From Phycisphaeraceae bacterium (GTDB lineage Bacteria; Planctomycetota; Phycisphaerae; Phycisphaerales; Zrk34): a stretch of DNA of 37,376 nucleotides. The stretch covers positions 1-37,376 of the forward strand of contig JANQHD010000013.1 in the NCBI GenBank assembly GCA_028282805.1, in the 5' to 3' direction. The position numbers and the translations under genes were made by a program. Shown in pieces: positions 32,912 to 37,376 of this stretch (its first letter is position 1; each line of letters begins with the position of its first letter). The notes below the pieces were generated by a model, which saw nothing but the letters and a program-made list of their open reading frames with translations, searched no databases and had not been told where the DNA came from.

Positions 32912-33664
32912 ATGCCCCAGCCCACCCGCGTCACCGTCTGGCACGAGTACCGCCACGAACACACCGACCCGCGCGTCGCGGCGGTCTACCCCCACGGCAT
33001 GCACGCCGCGCTCAAAGCCGGCCTCGAAAAGATGCTCGGCGACGGCGTCGCCGTCACCACCGCCACGCTCGACCAAAACGACAACCACGGCCTGTCCGAC
33101 CAACTGCTGGCCGACACCGACGTGATGACCTGGTGGGGCCACATGGCGCACCACGAGGTGCGCGACGAAATCGCCCAGAAGGTCGCCCAGCGCGTGCGCG
33201 AGGGCATGGGCCTGATCGTGCTGCACTCCGGCCACTACGCCAAGCCGTTCAAACTGCTCATGGGCACCAACTGCCACCTCAAGTGGCGCGAGGTCGGTGA
33301 ACGCGAACGCCTGTGGTGCATCGCGCCCGGCCACCCGATCACCGCCGGGCTGTCGGCCGATTACATCGAGCTCGAACACGCCGAGATGTACGGCGAGCCG
33401 TTCGACGTGCCCGAGCCCGACGAGCTGGTCTTCGTCAGTTGGTTCGCCGGCGGCGAAGTGTTCCGCAGCGGCTGCGTCTGGCGCCGCGGGGCGGGGCGGG
33501 TGTTCTACTTCCGGCCGGGCCACGAGACGTATCCGATCTACCAAAACGACGAAATCATGCGCGTGCTGGCCAACGGCGTACGCTACGTCGCGCCGACTGC
33601 AAATACGGTGGCTTACCTCAACGATTCGCCTAACATAGGGACGCCGCTTTCGCCAACCCAATAG
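32912..33664 (+). CDS. ThuA-like protein
   Basis: A 250-residue cytoplasmic protein of the ThuA/glutamine-amidotransferase-like fold. '[10 protein letters not shown]', '[14 protein letters not shown]', '[19 protein letters not shown]' and '[16 protein letters not shown]' are typical ThuA signatures. ThuA family members are linked to use of trehalose and related disaccharides, but their reaction is poorly defined, and no sugar genes are next to this one. CGGAG lies seven bases before ATG 32912. It follows the AMP-binding gene on the same strand. Confidence 0.85.
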   Translation: MPQPTRVTVWHEYRHEHTDPRVAAVYPHGMHAALKAGLEKMLGDGVAVTTATLDQNDNHGLSDQLLADTDVMTWWGHMAHHEVRDEIAQKVAQRVREGMGLIVLHSGHYAKPFKLLMGTNCHLKWREVGERERLWCIAPGHPITAGLSADYIELEHAEMYGEPFDVPEPDELVFVSWFAGGEVFRSGCVWRRGAGRVFYFRPGHETYPIYQNDEIMRVLANGVRYVAPTANTVAYLNDSPNIGTPLSPTQ

Positions 33665-33706
33665 CACAGGAGCGAGACAGGGCGGCGCACGCGAGGTGTT
33701 GCTGCG

Positions 33707-34120
33707 ATGCGCCTAAACCCTTCCGAAAACACCATGGACCAGATCGACGCCGCCCAACAGCAATGGGCCCAGGCTATCGAGAGCCGCGACATCGAACGCG
33801 TGTTGGCGCTGTACGACGCCGAGCGCGGGGTGTTGTGGGGCACCGTCGCCAACCACCTGCGCCAAGGCCACGCCGCGCTGCGCACCTACTTCGAGCGTTT
33901 CCTCGCGCACGAAGGCATCAAGGTCGCCTTCGAGAGCTCACTCACGCGCGAGTTCGGCCCGATCGCCATCAGCTCCGGCGCTTACCGCTTCCAGTGGCAC
34001 GACCCCGGTCAGCAGCCGGTCGACCTGCTCGCGCGGTTTACCTACACCTACCGCCGCGACGCCGACCGCTGGCTCATCGTCGACCACCACTCGTCGGCCA
34101 TGCCCGAAAACGGCATTTGA
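33707..34120 (+). CDS. NTF2/SnoaL-like fold protein
   Basis: A 137-residue protein resembling the SgcJ/EcaC or calcium/calmodulin-kinase association-domain group. It has an N-terminal helix 'QQQWAQAIESRDIERVLALYDAE', 'VLWGTVANHLRQGHAALRTYFERFL', and strands ending 'ARFTYTYRRDADRWLIVDHHSSAMP'. Such domains dimerise and hold small ligands in a pocket; the specific role is unknown. The start could be ATG 33707 or ATG 33734 (MDQIDAAQQQ), where homology probably begins; neither has a good ribosome binding site. Convergent with the HAD gene 44 bases away. Confidence 0.78.
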   Translation: MRLNPSENTMDQIDAAQQQWAQAIESRDIERVLALYDAERGVLWGTVANHLRQGHAALRTYFERFLAHEGIKVAFESSLTREFGPIAISSGAYRFQWHDPGQQPVDLLARFTYTYRRDADRWLIVDHHSSAMPENGI

Positions 34121-34163
34121 ACTCGTCGAAGCCGGGGCCTGAGCGCAGCGAAGACCCGGATAC

Positions 34164-34850
34164 TTACCGTTCGATCATCGCGTACAGCGCCGACGCATCG
34201 CCGAGGTGCTCGACCGCGTCGTCGGCGCCCGCGTCACGCAGCTCGTCGACGGTATAACGCCCAGTGCCCACACCAAGGCACCGGCAGCCGTTCGCCTTGG
34301 CGCAGTCGACGTCGCGCGGCGTGTCGCCGATCACGATCACGTCGTGCGGCTGCAAACCGTTGCCGAACTGCGCGTGGTAATCGTCGATCGCGTGACGCAC
34401 CAGCGACGGCCGGTCCGGCCCGTGGTCAGAGAACGCGCCGACGACAAACCACGACGGGTCGAGTTGCGCGAGTTTGAGTTTCACTTTTGCCGCACGGTGG
34501 TAGTTGCCGGTGACCATGCCGACCACGACGCCGTCGTGCGCCACCAGCGCCGGCAGCAGCTCGCGCACGCCGGGCATGACCTCGAGCTTGTGCGGGTTGG
34601 CGTGCAGGTCGCGCTCGAGTTGCTGGACGTAGCAGTCACGGAATCGCTCGTGGTGCACCGCGTGGTCGGTCAGGCCGCTGCGCTCGGCGGCCTCGGCGTA
34701 GAGCTGGTGGTCGACGCCGCCGGAGGTGACCACGCCCTCGAAGCTGAACGCCGGGCCGAGCACCTGTTGGCCGGCGTGTTGCATCGCGCCCATACCCGTA
34801 CCGCCGGTGAGCAGTAACGTGCCGTCGATATCCCATAGCAGTAGTTTCAT
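34164..34850 (-). CDS. HAD-family phosphatase, phosphoglycolate-phosphatase-like
   Basis: A 228-residue haloacid-dehalogenase hydrolase. Motif I is 'LLWDIDGTLL' (D7 nucleophile, D9 acid), motif II 'GMVTGNYH', motif III Lys in 'RAAKVKLKL', and motif IV 'VIGDTPRDVDCAKANG'. The helical cap after motif I places it in subfamily I with Gph-like enzymes. The exact phosphate ester cannot be told. The start at 34850 fits motif I at residue 5. It is the last protein gene before the rRNA region. Confidence 0.85.
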   Translation of the reverse strand: MKLLLWDIDGTLLLTGGTGMGAMQHAGQQVLGPAFSFEGVVTSGGVDHQLYAEAAERSGLTDHAVHHERFRDCYVQQLERDLHANPHKLEVMPGVRELLPALVAHDGVVVGMVTGNYHRAAKVKLKLAQLDPSWFVVGAFSDHGPDRPSLVRHAIDDYHAQFGNGLQPHDVIVIGDTPRDVDCAKANGCRCLGVGTGRYTVDELRDAGADDAVEHLGDASALYAMIER

Positions 34851-34947
34851 GCCGGTATGGTAGCGACGGAGCGGGCGCGTGATCGGACGTTGCCCGGCCG
34901 GGTGCGAGAAAACGTGGGAAAATGTCGATCACAAGCGGTTGGACGGG

Positions 34948-34975
34948 TTGATTCGTGTTGCGAATCGATTAGAAT
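34948..34975 (+). promoter_or_regulatory. promoter of the candidate small RNA
   Basis: TTGATT (34948-34953), 16-base spacer, TAGAAT (34970-34975). An inverted repeat GATTCG-TGTTG-CGAATC (34950-34966) covers the -35 box and spacer and could be an operator. Confidence 0.55.
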
Positions 34976-34981
34976 GGCGTG

Positions 34982-35092
34982 TCTGACAGGGCAACCGGAT
35001 GAAAGGCTGAATGCACTACCGCATGGACAACGCCATCCCGTAAAACCGGTGGACGACCGTAGGACTTCAAGGCCCGCGGCGCTGCCGTGGGC
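34982..35092 (+). ncRNA. candidate small RNA upstream of 23S
   Basis: A unit of about 110-116 bases between a promoter (34948-34975) and a rho-independent terminator (35072-35097). No coding frame of note. Local pairings: GGATG with CATCC enclosing AUGC-ACUACC-GCAU, then CGGU-GGACG-ACCG, then the terminator stem. Its start (GACAGGGCAACCGGATGAAA) superficially resembles a c-di-GMP-I riboswitch, but the rest does not fit. It may be a small RNA or a terminated upstream leader of the 23S gene. Confidence 0.45.
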
Positions 35093-35097
35093 TTTTT
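35072..35097 (+). terminator. rho-independent terminator of the candidate small RNA
   Basis: GCCCGCGGC-GCT-GCCGTGGGC (35072-35092) followed by TTTTT. One C/T difference gives a G-U pair. Confidence 0.8.
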
Positions 35098-35155
35098 CGA
35101 TGGCTGGTCAAAGCGGTGGTGCGAAAAAAAGACTGAAAAAGGGCCCTTACCCCGG

Positions 35156-35183
35156 TTGACAGGCTAAAAAGGCTGATTAACAT
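35156..35183 (+). promoter_or_regulatory. 23S rRNA promoter
   Basis: Perfect TTGACA (35156-35161), 16-base spacer, TAACAT (35178-35183). A-rich tracts directly upstream (35124-35140) could act as an UP element. Predicted start near 35190, about 250 bases before 23S. Confidence 0.75.
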
Positions 35184-35245
35184 ACGCGGCTCGCTTCGAA
35201 TGAACGACCACACCAAAAAGTGGGCGATCACCCGCGGCGAGCGGG

Positions 35246-35273
35246 GCGGCGAAAGCCGCGAGGTCTTTGACAA
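35246..35273 (+). promoter_or_regulatory. rRNA antitermination signals (boxB-like hairpin and boxA)
   Basis: GCGGC-GAAA-GCCGC hairpin (35246-35259) directly followed by GGTCTTTGACAA (35262-35273), close to the boxA consensus of rRNA leaders. Its presence shows that 23S has its own antiterminated leader. Confidence 0.65.
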
Positions 35274-35441
35274 GTGAACAAGCGTGATCAACGTTGCATC
35301 TCTCAGGATTGCAACGTGGTCTGTACCGAGATGACTCAAGAGCGCTTTTGGGCTTGCTCGCTTGGTGTGAGGTTTACCGCTCACCCCAGGCGGGTCCGTC
35401 AATCGCAAAGTTGACGGGATGACATCGGCTGTCGGTCGATG

Positions 35442-37376
<1,935 letters not shown>

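Larger units (their letters stand above)
34851..35441 (+). other. gene-free region upstream of 23S rRNA
   Basis: No protein gene and no tRNA or 16S rRNA. It contains a promoter, a candidate small RNA with terminator, a second promoter, and a 23S leader with hairpin and boxA, each listed separately. Confidence 0.75.

Noticed and set aside
34985-35060. c-di-GMP-I riboswitch (ACAGGGCAA ... GAAA)
   Set aside because: The receptor motifs that should follow (GGGACGCAAAGCC and the second helix) are absent.

Overview
The window is GC-rich, densely coding DNA from a planctomycete, most likely class Phycisphaerae. I infer this from several traits: three tandem prepilin-like proteins with the H-X9-DG style C-terminal motif, an anaerobic sulfatase maturase, a 23S rRNA gene with no 16S gene in front of it, and a small C-terminal 'TPAIVTR' protein of a kind I associate with this group. 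No marker here fixes a genus.

Layout. At 1-45 the start of a minus-strand gene may leave the window. An IS5-family (IS427-like) insertion sequence with a -1 frameshift transposase fills about 98-995. Then come hemW (minus) and an FHA-domain gene (plus), apparently fired from overlapping divergent promoters, and asd (lysine/threonine/methionine branch) with terminators on both sides. A membrane diguanylate cyclase follows at 4346-6124. Across a REP-like double hairpin lies a minus-strand group: MFS transporter, endonuclease/exonuclease/phosphatase-fold enzyme, PilZ protein, PhnP-like hydrolase. The cyclase and the PilZ protein could make and read c-di-GMP. A small lipoprotein has its own promoter and terminator. 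A 10.8-11.0 kb non-coding region encodes a rod-shaped RNA resembling 6S RNA, directly upstream of cysE.

From 12.1 to 12.5 kb is a 411-base gene-free stretch packed with repeats (REP copies, a 23-base direct repeat, a heptamer array, an AT-rich palindrome with a -10 box). Next come a PHP phosphatase, a sulfatase maturase with a SEC-C tail, a single-domain response regulator, a two-lobed M16 lipoprotein protease, a 64-residue conserved-looking protein and an RND/MMPL exporter. The exporter converges on tadA-tatC, and both convergent genes end inside an inverted array of 8-base units.

From 23.3 kb: a YkuE-like metallophosphoesterase, three paralogous prepilin-like genes (24.2-27.7 kb), then a minus-strand run of SPOR lipoprotein, fumC and trpB. 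Divergent from these are an acyl-CoA synthetase-like gene, a ThuA-like gene and an NTF2-like gene, then a convergent HAD phosphatase. The window ends with a candidate small RNA with its own promoter and terminator, and a separately promoted 23S rRNA gene that runs off the right edge at about helix 69/71.

The most unusual signals are non-coding: two inverted arrays built of degenerate octamers, one of them in frame inside hemW and the other supplying the stop codons of two convergent genes; a covarying REP family; and two candidate structured RNAs. Functions are assigned from motifs read by eye. No database search was possible.
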